A stretch of 64,000 nucleotides of DNA from Anaerococcus nagyae. Lineage in GTDB: Bacteria; Bacillota; Clostridia; Tissierellales; Peptoniphilaceae. Location of the stretch: the NCBI RefSeq assembly GCF_017874535.1, contig NZ_JAGGLS010000002.1, positions 62,001-126,000 of the forward strand, in the 5' to 3' direction. Below are positions 32,441 to 41,468 of this stretch, piece by piece (position 1 is the first letter of the stretch; each line of letters begins with the position of its first letter). A program made the translations under genes and the position numbers. The notes below the pieces were generated by a model. That model worked only from the letters and a program-made list of their open reading frames with translations. It had not been told where the DNA came from and did not search any database.

Positions 32441-35071
32441 CTATTTATTATCTTTCTTTTCTATAGAAGCTTGTGCTGCAGCAAGTTTTGCTATAGGAAT
32501 TCTAAATGGAGAACAAGATGTATAATCAAGTCCTACATTATACAGATATTTTACTGTATTTGGCTCTCCACCATGTTCGCCACATATACCTAGGTGAAGA
32601 TCAGATTTAGCAGCACGTCCTTTTTCTACTGCTGTTTCTATTAAGAAACCTACACCTTTTTGATCAAGAACTTGGAAAGGATCTTTTTCAAATAAGTCTT
32701 TATCTAGATATAATGGTAAGAACTTACCTGCATCATCTCTTGAAAGACCAAAAGTCATTTGTGTTAAGTCATTAGTACCAAAACTAAAGAAATCTGTGAT
32801 TTCTGCAATCTCATCTGCTGTAATAGCAGCTCTTGGGATTTCTATCATTGTCCCAACAAGATATTTTATTTCTGTATTCTTTTCTTCAAATACTTTCTTT
32901 ATCTCATCATTTACTTCATCTATTACATACTTTAGTTCTTTTACATCACTGGAAAGTGGGATCATAATTTCTGGAATAACTTTATTTCCATCTTCATGAC
33001 AATGTATGGCAGCTTGAATTATAGCACGAGCTTGCATTCTTGATATTTCTGGATAAGCAATACCAAGTCTTAATCCTCTAAAACCGAGCATAGGGTTCAC
33101 TTCTTCAAGTTCCTCAATTCTTTCGTGAATACGAGCAGGTTCTATGGATAAATCAAGTGCTAAGTCCCTAATTGCTTCTTCTTCTCTTGGTAAGAATTCA
33201 TGAAGTGGTGGGTCAAGAAGTCTAACTGTTACTGGTCTTTCTCCCATTAGAGAATAAATTTGATAGAAGTCATCTTCTTGCATAGGAAGAATTTTATCTA
33301 GAGCTTGTTTTCTAGTTTTAACGTCACTTGCTAGAATCATTTTTCTAACTTGGAAGATTCTATCTTCCTTAAAGAACATATGCTCTGTTCTACATAAACC
33401 GATACCTTCAGCACCAAACTCTAAAGCTTGTTTTACATCTCTTGGTGTATCTGCATTTGTTCTAATCTTCATATCCCTAAATTCATCTACCCAGCTCATA
33501 AATTCTCCGAAGTTTCCTTCAAGTTGAGGAGATTGAGTTTCTAGATTTCCTATATAGATGGCTCCAGTAGATCCATCAATGGATATTGTATCATCTTTTC
33601 CATAAACTTCTTTGCCTATTCTTAGAGTTTCTTCATCTTCATCTACATGAATTTCAGAAGCACCTGATACACAGCATTTACCCATACCACGAGCTACTAC
33701 TGCCGCATGGCTTGTCATGCCGCCACGAGCTGTAAGTATACCTTTTGCTTTAACCATACCTTCAAGATCTTCTGGAGAAGTTTCTTCACGAACTAATATT
33801 ACACTTTCTCCACTATCTGCTCTTAATGCAGCATCTTTTGCAGAAAATGCAATCTTACCTACAGCAGCTCCTGGAGAAGCAGCTAGACCTTTTGTAGCAG
33901 CTTCATTATTATCTAATTCTTCTTTAGTAAATGTAGGGTGGAGAAGACCATCTAAGTCTTTTGGATTTATACGAAGTACAGCCTCTTTTTTATCAATAAG
34001 ACCTTCATCTACCATATTAACAGCTATTTCAACTGCAGCTTGAGCAGTTCTTTTACCATTTCTTGTTTGTAATAAGAATAACTTTCCTTCTTGGATGGTA
34101 AATTCCATATCTTGAACATCATGATAGTGATCTTCAAGTTTTTTGGCAGTTTTTGCAAATTCATCAAAAACTTCTGGCATAGAATTTTTTAGAGTATGTA
34201 TTTCTTGTGGAGTTCTAACACCAGCAACAACATCTTCCCCTTGAGCATTTAATAAAAATTCACCAAATAGCTTGTTTTCACCTGTTGCAGGGTTTCTAGA
34301 GAATGCCACTCCTGTACCAGAAGTATCTCCCATATTACCAAATACCATGGTTTGAACGTTTACTGCTGTTCCCATAGTATCATCAATATCATTTAATTTT
34401 CTATAGAGTACAGCTCTTTCATTCCCCCAAGATCTAAAAACGGCAGCTACGGCTAAATCTAGTTGCTTGCGAGGATCTTGTGGAAAATCTTCTCCCTTTA
34501 ACTCTTTATATTTATCTTTATATTCTTCAACTAATTCTTTCAAATCTTCAGCTGTAAGATCTGTATCAAGTTCTACACCTCTATCATTTTTCTTTGAAGT
34601 TAAAAGATTCTCAAAATTATTTTTATTTAGTTCCATAGCTACATCTGCAAACATTTGTATAAAACGTCTGTAAGAATCGTAGGCAAATCTTTCATTGTCT
34701 GTTTTTTTAGCAAGACCTATAACTGCATCATCATTTAAACCTAGGTTTAAGATAGTATCCATCATACCTGGCATAGAAATAGGCGCGCCAGATCTAACAG
34801 ATACAAGAAGAGGATCGTCTGTAGATCCAAAAGTTTTTCCATTTTCTTCTTCTAAGATTTTAATATGATTACTAATTTCCTTGTTAAGCTCATCCCATAG
34901 CTTTCTATCTTCGTCAAAAAATCTTGTGCAAGCCTCTGTTGTAACTGTAAAGCCATAAGGTACACGAATACCCAATGTTGTCATTTCAGCTAAGTTTGCG
35001 CCCTTACCACCTAGGAGAGCACGCATATCTTTGTTACCTTCGTTAAAGCCATAAACGTATTTATAAGCCAT
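32441..35071 (-). CDS. ppdK: Pyruvate phosphate dikinase
   Basis: 876 residues, full length for the family. N-terminal ATP-grasp domain (KGANLAEMTTLG, SVRSGAPISMPGMMDTILNL), the swivelling phosphohistidine domain with H455 in GGMTSHAAVVARGMGK, and the C-terminal PEP/pyruvate barrel ending in FGTNDLTQMTFGLSRDD and LGICGEHGG (catalytic Cys). It interconverts pyruvate, ATP and Pi with PEP, AMP and PPi. T453, two residues before H455, is the site its regulator phosphorylates. It forms an operon with that regulator, transcribed first, 12 bases apart; GAGGAGG is the SD. Likely a glycolytic or gluconeogenic PPi-linked step in this anaerobe. Confidence 0.96.
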   Translation of the reverse strand: MAYKYVYGFNEGNKDMRALLGGKGANLAEMTTLGIRVPYGFTVTTEACTRFFDEDRKLWDELNKEISNHIKILEEENGKTFGSTDDPLLVSVRSGAPISMPGMMDTILNLGLNDDAVIGLAKKTDNERFAYDSYRRFIQMFADVAMELNKNNFENLLTSKKNDRGVELDTDLTAEDLKELVEEYKDKYKELKGEDFPQDPRKQLDLAVAAVFRSWGNERAVLYRKLNDIDDTMGTAVNVQTMVFGNMGDTSGTGVAFSRNPATGENKLFGEFLLNAQGEDVVAGVRTPQEIHTLKNSMPEVFDEFAKTAKKLEDHYHDVQDMEFTIQEGKLFLLQTRNGKRTAQAAVEIAVNMVDEGLIDKKEAVLRINPKDLDGLLHPTFTKEELDNNEAATKGLAASPGAAVGKIAFSAKDAALRADSGESVILVREETSPEDLEGMVKAKGILTARGGMTSHAAVVARGMGKCCVSGASEIHVDEDEETLRIGKEVYGKDDTISIDGSTGAIYIGNLETQSPQLEGNFGEFMSWVDEFRDMKIRTNADTPRDVKQALEFGAEGIGLCRTEHMFFKEDRIFQVRKMILASDVKTRKQALDKILPMQEDDFYQIYSLMGERPVTVRLLDPPLHEFLPREEEAIRDLALDLSIEPARIHERIEELEEVNPMLGFRGLRLGIAYPEISRMQARAIIQAAIHCHEDGNKVIPEIMIPLSSDVKELKYVIDEVNDEIKKVFEEKNTEIKYLVGTMIEIPRAAITADEIAEITDFFSFGTNDLTQMTFGLSRDDAGKFLPLYLDKDLFEKDPFQVLDQKGVGFLIETAVEKGRAAKSDLHLGICGEHGGEPNTVKYLYNVGLDYTSCSPFRIPIAKLAAAQASIEKKDNK

Positions 35072-35083
35072 TTTTTCCTCCTC

Positions 35084-35893
35084 TCAATTTGGAATGTTTT
35101 CGATTTTACTAATGATATATTCAGAAGTTTCTTCAATTGATTTATTTGTTACATCTATTATCATGCAATCTAAATCTTCCATAATTTCTTTGGCATATTT
35201 AAGCTCATCTTCAATATGATTGATATCACAGTACTTGGAATTTTTTGGTAAATTAATAGACTCTAGTCTTTGTTCTCTGATTTTTTGTAGTCTCGTTTTA
35301 TCCATAGTAAGACCAAAAATTTTTCTAGAATCAATTTCAAAAAGTTCTCTGGGTACAACAGATTCTCTAAGCAAAGGAACATTGGAAACTTTATAGCCAA
35401 TACTTGCTAGATAGACAGATAAAGGTGTTTTTGATGATCGAGAAACTCCTATTATACATATGTCACAATATTCTAGACCCTTAAAATCTCTACCATCATC
35501 ATAGCGGATAGCAAAATCTAGAGCATCCAATCTTTTATAGTGATGGATTACCTTATAGTCATCCTCAAGTTCAATATCCAATGGATCCATTCCTAAAAAC
35601 TTGCTAATTCTATTAAGAGAATAGCTAGCATAATCGATGGTAAGGATATTATAATCTTCACTAAATGTCTTTAAGTTTTTATTGTGACTTATATCGTTAA
35701 GAGAATTGAAAATTATTTTTGATCCTTCATCATTTTTGATTTCATTAAAAACTTCATTTAAATTTTCAGGGGAGCTAATATTTGTAAAAGACTTTTCGTC
35801 ATAACCTACTTCAAACTTTTCCATTGTACTTTTTGCTAAGTGGCTAATGCCTAGTCCATCAGCATCTGAAATAATATATACAAATAAGTTCAT
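35084..35893 (-). CDS. PPDK regulatory protein (bifunctional kinase/pyrophosphorylase)
   Basis: 269 residues, DUF299/PSRP family. The P-loop-like motif GVSRSSKTPLSVYLA begins at G149. The N-terminus VYIISDADGLGISHLAKS and the region VPLLRESVVPRELFEIDSRK are typical. The enzyme phosphorylates the active-site Thr (T453) of PPDK with ADP to switch it off and removes it with Pi to switch it on. Its position directly in front of ppdK in the same operon makes the assignment to PPDK, and not PEP synthase, firm. GAGGAGG precedes the ATG on the minus strand. Confidence 0.92.
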   Translation of the reverse strand: MNLFVYIISDADGLGISHLAKSTMEKFEVGYDEKSFTNISSPENLNEVFNEIKNDEGSKIIFNSLNDISHNKNLKTFSEDYNILTIDYASYSLNRISKFLGMDPLDIELEDDYKVIHHYKRLDALDFAIRYDDGRDFKGLEYCDICIIGVSRSSKTPLSVYLASIGYKVSNVPLLRESVVPRELFEIDSRKIFGLTMDKTRLQKIREQRLESINLPKNSKYCDINHIEDELKYAKEIMEDLDCMIIDVTNKSIEETSEYIISKIENIPN

Positions 35894-35939
35894 AATCCCT
35901 CCTCTTAACTTTAAACTTATTATATCACTATTTTGATTT

Positions 35940-35957
35940 TATGAAAATATTTTCATA
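35940..35957. promoter_or_regulatory. Perfect 18-bp palindrome
   Basis: TATGAAAATATTTTCATA, its own reverse complement, lies 47 bases upstream of the PPDK regulator gene start. It could be an operator or part of that promoter. Confidence 0.4.
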
Positions 35958-35986
35958 TATATTTTGTATAGATAGATCTTTCTATA

Positions 35987-36008
35987 TTGTTTGTTTATAA
36001 ACAAACAA
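35987..36008. promoter_or_regulatory. Perfect 22-bp palindrome, candidate operator
   Basis: TTGTTTGTTTA followed at once by its reverse complement TAAACAAACAA, with no loop. It lies between the divergent ppdK regulator and valS transcription units, about 60 bases upstream of the valS -35 box. The perfect, loop-free symmetry suggests a dimeric regulator site more than a terminator. Confidence 0.5.
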
Positions 36009-36068
36009 ATAATATTGTTGAATTCCAAAGGATATTATATAAAAATGTTTTCATGATTTTATTTGTTT

Positions 36069-36096
36069 TTGACAATTTTATTGATTATAATATAAT
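36069..36096 (+). promoter_or_regulatory. Promoter of the T-box/valS unit
   Basis: TTGACA (36069-36074) and TATAAT (36091-36096) are 16 bases apart; a second TATAAT at 36086 is too close. The T-box leader starts shortly downstream. Confidence 0.7.
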
Positions 36097-36111
36097 ATAT
36101 TCGATATAAGA

Positions 36112-36309
36112 AATATTAAAAGAGGAGTAAAAGGTAAGTATTTTAAGAGAGAAGATGGTTGGTGTAAATCTTTATTATAAGCTTTTGAAGGTTGCTTTTA
36201 TTTATATTTCGTGTGGTACGCATTAGTACGAAAGAGAGTCTTTTTATAAAAGAAATTTAGGTGGTAACGCGATAACTCGTCCTAGAGCTATTGCTTTGCC
36301 ACCTTTTTT
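36112..36309 (+). ncRNA. T-box riboswitch controlling valS
   Basis: The leader has the T-box landmarks in order. AAGAGAG and GGTTGGTGTAAAT are stem I apical motifs, a stem pairs CGTGTGGTACG-type arms near 36211-36232, and the T-box core is TTTAGGTGGTAACGCG with CTCGTCCT (36257-36282). A terminator follows in which AGGTGG pairs with CCACCT before TTTTTT (36299-36309). A GTT (Val) codon in GAAGGTTGC (36189-36197) is a plausible specifier. Uncharged tRNA-Val would stabilise the antiterminator and turn valS on. Confidence 0.85.
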
Positions 36310-36324
36310 AGTAAAGGAGAAAAT

Positions 36325-38964
36325 ATGGATACAAAATATAATCCTAGTGAATTTGAAAATGAAATATACAAAAAATGGGAAGATGGTGGTTACTTTCATG
36401 CAGATGTAATTAAGGATAAGAAGCCTTTTACAATAGTTATGCCTCCGCCCAATGTTACTGGACAATTGCACTTAGGGCATGCATTAAATAATACTATTCA
36501 AGATATTATTATTCGCTATAAGAGGATGGCAGGTTTTGAAGCTTTATGGATACCAGGTACTGATCATGCATCAATTTCTACAGAAGCTAAAGTAGTAAAT
36601 AAGATTAGAAGTCAAGGCCATACTAAAAAAGAATTGGGGCGTGAAAAGTTTTTAGAAGAAGCATGGGCTTGGACTGATGAATATGGTGGAACTATAAAAA
36701 AACAATTAAGAACTATAGGCGTATCTTGTGATTGGGATGCTGATAGTTTCACTATGGATGAAAATTTGACAAGGGCAGTAAAGCATGTATTTAAGAAGAT
36801 GTATGATGATGGTTTGATCTATCAAGGTGATAGGATTATAAACTGGGATCCTGAAGCAGAGACTGCTATATCAGATGCAGAAGTTTACCATGTAGAAAAA
36901 GAAGGCAACTTGTGGTATATCAAATACTTCTTTGAAGATAGCGACGAATACATTACTATAGCTACTACTCGTCCAGAAACTATGTTTGGTGACTTAGCAG
37001 TAGCAGTTAATCCAGAAGATCCAAGATTTAAAGATAAAATCGGTGAAAATCTAGTATTACCTATAATAGGGAGAAAAATCCCTTTAATAGAAGACTCCTA
37101 TGTGGATATGGAATATGGTACAGGTTGTGTAAAAATAACTCCAAGCCATGATCCTAATGACTTTGAAGTAGGTGCTCGCCATAATCTAGGCCAATGTATT
37201 GTTATTGACAGTAAGGCTCATGTAGTAGAAGGCTATGGAAAATATTCTGGTTTAGATAGATATGAAGCTCGTAAACTTCTTGTTGAACAATTAGAAGATG
37301 AAGGATATCTAGAAAAAATAGAGACTTTAACCCATGCTGTTGGTTATAGTGAAAGAACAAATGTAGTTATAGAGCCACTTATATCTAAACAATGGTTTGT
37401 GAAGATGGATCGTTTAGCGCAGCTTGCTATAGATGCTTATAGGTCAGAAGAATTAGAATTGATTCCAGATTCTTTAGGAAAAACTTATATGAACTGGCTA
37501 AATAATATTAGAGATTGGACTATATCACGTCAATTATGGTGGGGACACAGACTACCAGTTTATTATACAGATGATGGGGAGATAATTGTTTCTGAGGAAG
37601 ACCCAGATGAAGAAGGAAAACTCAATGGAGTACATGTGACTCAAGAAGAAGATACACTTGATACATGGTTTTCATCAGCACTATGGCCATTTGCAACATT
37701 AGGTTGGCCAATAGAAAATGAAAAATTAGACTATTTCTTCCCAACCGATATTCTAGTAACTGGATATGACATAATATTTTTCTGGGTTATAAGAATGGTG
37801 TTTGCATCTATTTATACTACAGGTAAGCTTCCTTTTAATCACGTACTATTTACAGGACTTATCCGTGATCCACAAGGTAGAAAGATGAGTAAGTCTTTAG
37901 GAAATGGTGTAGATCCTATAGATGTAGTTAATCAATATGGGGCAGATGCACTTAGATTTACTTTAATAACAGGAAATAGCCCAGGAAATGATATGCGATA
38001 TGATGAAAATAGAATAATAGCAAGTCGTAATTTTGCCAATAAACTATGGAATGCTACTAGATTTGTTCTTATGAATATAGACGAAGATGATGACTTAGTA
38101 TTTGACGATAATACAGAGTTGGCTTTAGAAGATAAATGGATATTAAAAAGATTAAATAATGTAATAGAAGAAGTTAGCAGAAATCTAGAAAAATATGAGA
38201 TAGGTCTTGCTGCAAGTAGAATAGAAAATTTTATATGGGAGGAATACTGCGATTGGTATATAGAATTTGCTAAACTTCGTTTAAATGGTGATGACGAAAA
38301 AGAAAAATCTGATGTTAAAAAAGTGTTGCTTTATGTATTAAACAAGATGATAGCTTTGCTACATCCGTTTATGCCGTTTATAACAGAGGAAATATACAGC
38401 TCTTTACCTGATAAAAAGGATATGCTTATAGTGGAAAAGTGGCCAAGATTTAGAGAAGAATTTGAATTTGCTAGCGAAGAATCCACAGTAAATTCAGCTA
38501 TAGAAGCTATAACAGCTATAAGGAATCAAAGAGCTACTTTAAATGTAGGTGCTAAGAAAAAACAAGATTTAATTATTTTAGCAGAAAATCAAGAATATAA
38601 AGATTTATTAGATGGCTTAAAAGGTCAATTTGTAAATCTTGCTAATTCCAATGAAGTAAATGTTTACCTTAAAGATGAATATACTGGAAATAAAGAAAAT
38701 TTAGTAAATCTTGTATTTAACGAATTTAGTGTTCTAATGAGTCTAGATGATCTTATGGATTATGAGCAAGAACGCAAAAGACTTAAGGACGAAATAAAAA
38801 GACTTGAAGGAGAGATTAAAAGAGCTAGTGGTAAGTTAAATAATGAAAACTTTGTAAGCAAGGCTCCAGAATCTGTTGTGAATAAAGAACGTGAAAAACT
38901 AGATAACTATAAAGATCTATTAGAAAAAACTCAATATTCTTTAGATGAAATTAAGGATAAGTAA
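36325..38964 (+). CDS. valS: Valyl-tRNA synthetase
   Basis: 879 residues, normal length. HIGH motif as HLGH at 49-52 in PPPNVTGQLHLGHALNN, KMSKS at 520-524 in GRKMSKSLGNG, the editing domain between them (TTRPETMFGDLAVAV, CVKITPSHDPNDFE), the anticodon-binding helical domain (LHPFMPFITEEIYSSLP) and the C-terminal coiled coil from about 815 (DYEQERKRLKDEIKRLEGEI). It charges tRNA-Val and edits Thr-tRNA. Controlled by the upstream T-box. The next gene starts within its stop codon (TAATG), the first of three coupled genes. Confidence 0.97.
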   Translation: MDTKYNPSEFENEIYKKWEDGGYFHADVIKDKKPFTIVMPPPNVTGQLHLGHALNNTIQDIIIRYKRMAGFEALWIPGTDHASISTEAKVVNKIRSQGHTKKELGREKFLEEAWAWTDEYGGTIKKQLRTIGVSCDWDADSFTMDENLTRAVKHVFKKMYDDGLIYQGDRIINWDPEAETAISDAEVYHVEKEGNLWYIKYFFEDSDEYITIATTRPETMFGDLAVAVNPEDPRFKDKIGENLVLPIIGRKIPLIEDSYVDMEYGTGCVKITPSHDPNDFEVGARHNLGQCIVIDSKAHVVEGYGKYSGLDRYEARKLLVEQLEDEGYLEKIETLTHAVGYSERTNVVIEPLISKQWFVKMDRLAQLAIDAYRSEELELIPDSLGKTYMNWLNNIRDWTISRQLWWGHRLPVYYTDDGEIIVSEEDPDEEGKLNGVHVTQEEDTLDTWFSSALWPFATLGWPIENEKLDYFFPTDILVTGYDIIFFWVIRMVFASIYTTGKLPFNHVLFTGLIRDPQGRKMSKSLGNGVDPIDVVNQYGADALRFTLITGNSPGNDMRYDENRIIASRNFANKLWNATRFVLMNIDEDDDLVFDDNTELALEDKWILKRLNNVIEEVSRNLEKYEIGLAASRIENFIWEEYCDWYIEFAKLRLNGDDEKEKSDVKKVLLYVLNKMIALLHPFMPFITEEIYSSLPDKKDMLIVEKWPRFREEFEFASEESTVNSAIEAITAIRNQRATLNVGAKKKQDLIILAENQEYKDLLDGLKGQFVNLANSNEVNVYLKDEYTGNKENLVNLVFNEFSVLMSLDDLMDYEQERKRLKDEIKRLEGEIKRASGKLNNENFVSKAPESVVNKEREKLDNYKDLLEKTQYSLDEIKDK

Positions 38965-39698
38965 TGTACGAAGATTTTTCTTATATATATGATAAATTAA
39001 GCTTTGACTTAGCATATGATAGATATGCAAAGAATATCCTAGATCTTTGTGATAAAAATAATATTGATAGAAAAAATATGCTAGAGCTTGCCGCGGGCTC
39101 TGGCATGCTTACTAGATTTTTCTTTGATGAATTTGAGAGTATAGATGCCTTAGACCTATCTACCGATATGTTAAATGTATTTGCCAATAATTATAATCCA
39201 AATAATGTAAATTTGATTTATTATGATATGGTAGAATTTGAAAATCCGGGAGCTTACGATTTGATAGTCATACTTTTAGACTCTATAAATTATGTTACAA
39301 ACCCAAAGGATTTAGAGAAGTTATTTGCTAATTGCTATAAAAATCTTAAGCTAGGTGGACTTTTAGTATTTGATATTAATTCAGAATATAAGATGAGAGA
39401 AATCTTTGGATCCAATTGTTATGTATATGAATATGAAGATATATTCTATACATGGGATAACTTCATGGAAGATGATCTTGTTGATATGCATCTTAATTTT
39501 TTCATAGAAGATGAAGATGGAAAGTACAATAGAATATATGAATATCAACAAGAAAGAGTTTATGAAAGATATTTTATAAAAGATTTGGTAGAAAAAGTTG
39601 GTTTTTCTGATATAGAAGTATTTGACGAGGATAGTATGGGAAATGTTAAAGATGATACTCTGAGGATATTATACCAAGCAGTGAGGAAAGAAAGATGA
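38964..39698 (+). CDS. Class I SAM-dependent methyltransferase
   Basis: 244 residues. Motif I is MLELAAGSGMLTRFF (about 34-48), the acidic end of strand 2 is IDALDLSTDML, and motif IV lies near YDLIVILLDSINYV. It has the YqeM-like layout: an N-terminal YEDFSYIYDKLSFDLAYDRY, core, and a C-terminal half with LVDMHLNFF. Substrate unknown. It starts at the A of the valS stop and ends in the ATG of the cold-shock-like gene, so it is translationally coupled both ways. Its pairing with valS hints at tRNA- or translation-linked methylation, which is inference. Confidence 0.85.
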   Translation: MYEDFSYIYDKLSFDLAYDRYAKNILDLCDKNNIDRKNMLELAAGSGMLTRFFFDEFESIDALDLSTDMLNVFANNYNPNNVNLIYYDMVEFENPGAYDLIVILLDSINYVTNPKDLEKLFANCYKNLKLGGLLVFDINSEYKMREIFGSNCYVYEYEDIFYTWDNFMEDDLVDMHLNFFIEDEDGKYNRIYEYQQERVYERYFIKDLVEKVGFSDIEVFDEDSMGNVKDDTLRILYQAVRKER

Positions 39699-39904
39699 AA
39701 GGATTCGTAAAATTTTTTGATAATAAGAAAGGTTATGGATTTATAGAGTCGGATAGTGGAGAAGACTATTTTGTTCACTATACAAATATTATTTCTGATG
39801 ATGAATATAAGAAACTTAATAATGGAGATAGGGTGGTCTTTGAAAGAGAAGATGCACCGAGAGGTCTATCAGCTGTAGAAGTTAAGAAAGATGAGGGAAT
39901 ATGA
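39695..39904 (+). CDS. Cold-shock-domain protein
   Basis: 69 residues, one OB-fold cold-shock domain. GFVKFFDNKKGYGFIES contains RNP1 (KGYGFIE; canonical KGFGFI), and DYFVHYTNI is RNP2 (FVHxxxI). The later strands are diverged from CspA (DDEYKKLNNGDRVVFEREDA), but length and fold agree. It binds single-stranded RNA or DNA, probably as an RNA chaperone. Its ATG overlaps the previous stop by 4 bases and its stop overlaps the next ATG by 4, an unusual place for a csp gene, inside a valS operon. Confidence 0.88.
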   Translation: MKGFVKFFDNKKGYGFIESDSGEDYFVHYTNIISDDEYKKLNNGDRVVFEREDAPRGLSAVEVKKDEGI

Positions 39905-40911
39905 TGACTCCTTGGGTTGTAACAATCTTACTTATAGTTTTATTTATCCCACAATTATATTATTTAAAAAAGACTAATGATTATAAATCCATAAGAAATG
40001 GGAGTAAATTCTTTGTAAGAAATTCACGTGATCTAGAGGATCACACAGAAGTTTACCTAACTAATACTGATGGGCATGATATATTTGTAAGGATCTATGA
40101 AGCTGATAATCCTAAAGCTATTGTCCAAATCGTACATGGTATGGCTGAGCATTCATACAATTATTTAAACTTTATTAAATATCTGGTAGCTAGTGGATAT
40201 ACAGTAGTTGCTCACGATCATAGAGGGCATGGTAAGAGTATTTCAGAAAAGTATCCTAATGGTTATATGAGTTTATCAGAAGAGCTGGTTGATGATACTT
40301 ATGCAGTAAATACCTTTATGAGACAAACTCATCCAGGACTTAAGGTATGTATGATAGGTCACTCTATGGGATCAATGATTGCTCGTATGTATGTACAAAG
40401 CTATGATGATACTATAGAAAAGTTAGTTCTATCTGGAACGGTGGAACGCAGTAATATAGCTGGAGTTGGATTATTCTTTGCAAATATAATTTCATTTTTT
40501 TCAAGAGGTTATCAACCTAGCATAATGACTCCATTACTACCTGGTGGAGAAGATGATGATACTTGGATTTCATATAATATGGATAATGTTATAGAAAAAA
40601 GAAATGATCCAATGAGAATAAAAACATTTTTAGAAAGATATGTAGCCGTAATAATCGATCTTAATAAAAAGATGGCAAAAGTATCTAGATATAATACGTA
40701 TAACCCGAATCTATCTATACTTTCAGTAACGGGTGAAGATGATATTGTAACAGGCTCAACTAAGGGTTTAGAATCTACCTTTGAAATATTAGAAAAAGCT
40801 GGATACAGTCATATAGAAAATATAGTATATCCTCATATGAAACATGAAATACTAAATGAAAAAGAAAATGAGATTGTTTATAACGACATTTTAGATTTTC
40901 TTGACGAGTAA
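39901..40911 (+). CDS. Membrane-anchored alpha/beta hydrolase (lysophospholipase-like)
   Basis: 336 residues. N-terminal membrane segment at 4-20 (PWVVTILLIVLFIPQLY), then an alpha/beta hydrolase. HGMAEHS (79-85) is the oxyanion HG motif, DHRGHGKS follows (106-113), the nucleophile is S155 in IGHSMGSM, the acid is probably D in GEDDIVTG, and the His is in PHMKHEILNE. This matches the monoacylglycerol lipase/lysophospholipase L2 group (Hydrolase_4), which releases fatty acids from mono-acyl glycerides or lysophospholipids. Start overlaps the csp-like stop. A terminator follows. Confidence 0.88.
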   Translation: MMTPWVVTILLIVLFIPQLYYLKKTNDYKSIRNGSKFFVRNSRDLEDHTEVYLTNTDGHDIFVRIYEADNPKAIVQIVHGMAEHSYNYLNFIKYLVASGYTVVAHDHRGHGKSISEKYPNGYMSLSEELVDDTYAVNTFMRQTHPGLKVCMIGHSMGSMIARMYVQSYDDTIEKLVLSGTVERSNIAGVGLFFANIISFFSRGYQPSIMTPLLPGGEDDDTWISYNMDNVIEKRNDPMRIKTFLERYVAVIIDLNKKMAKVSRYNTYNPNLSILSVTGEDDIVTGSTKGLESTFEILEKAGYSHIENIVYPHMKHEILNEKENEIVYNDILDFLDE

Positions 40912-40940
40912 ATAAAGCTCCCAAATGGAGCTTTATTTTT
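40911..40940. terminator. Bidirectional terminator
   Basis: AATAAAGCTCC and GGAGCTTTATT form a strong stem with a 4- to 5-base loop, then TTT. It overlaps the 3' end of the convergent rhodanese gene and serves both units. Confidence 0.75.
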
Positions 40941-41229
40941 CTAACTTATAATCATATAATTCAACTCCAGGAGCTATAATAATATCTGAAAATCCTTCGT
41001 ACATAAGCATGGTAGCAGCAAATTCGCTCCTATTATTGGTTCTACAATGGATTACCAAAGGCTTATCTAAAGGTATCTCATCTTTTCTTTTAATTACTTC
41101 ATCATATGGGATATGGATAGCGTTTTTTATATGACCATTATCAAACTCTTCTTTAGTTCTTACATCTAATACATTAAAGTATTCTAAATTTTCTTCTAAA
41201 TCTTTACCTTCAATTTGCTTAAAATACAT
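40933..41229 (-). CDS. Rhodanese-like domain protein
   Basis: 98 residues, a single rhodanese domain. FNVLDVRTKEEFDNGHIKNA with IHIPYDE is the CH2A/CH2 signature. C62 in VIHCRTNNRSEF is the active-site cysteine that carries a persulfide sulfur. No signal peptide, so cytoplasmic. Such small proteins act in sulfur relay or redox. AAGGAGA precedes the ATG on the minus strand. A single-gene unit. Confidence 0.92.
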   Translation of the reverse strand: MYFKQIEGKDLEENLEYFNVLDVRTKEEFDNGHIKNAIHIPYDEVIKRKDEIPLDKPLVIHCRTNNRSEFAATMLMYEGFSDIIIAPGVELYDYKLEK

Positions 41230-41468
41230 AATAATCTCCTTAGGACTATTATACTTCTTAAAAACTAATTATAGGTTTTTAGACTGTATTTAAAATTTAA
41301 AGATATAAACTGTATTTTATTTTCTAATTATATTATAAAAAATATCTGCAAACTATTAGCTGAGTTAAGGACAATTTTTGTAAATGTTATATCAAGATAT
41401 GTACCTATGATACATTGACTTTAATTATTTTTTAGTTTACACTGATAAATATTCTAAGGAGGAATTAA

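Noticed and set aside
33717-34043. Open frame on the plus strand opposite ppdK
   Set aside because: It is a shadow of the ppdK coding sequence (Ser/Ala/Pro-rich antisense text), with no SD and no family resemblance.
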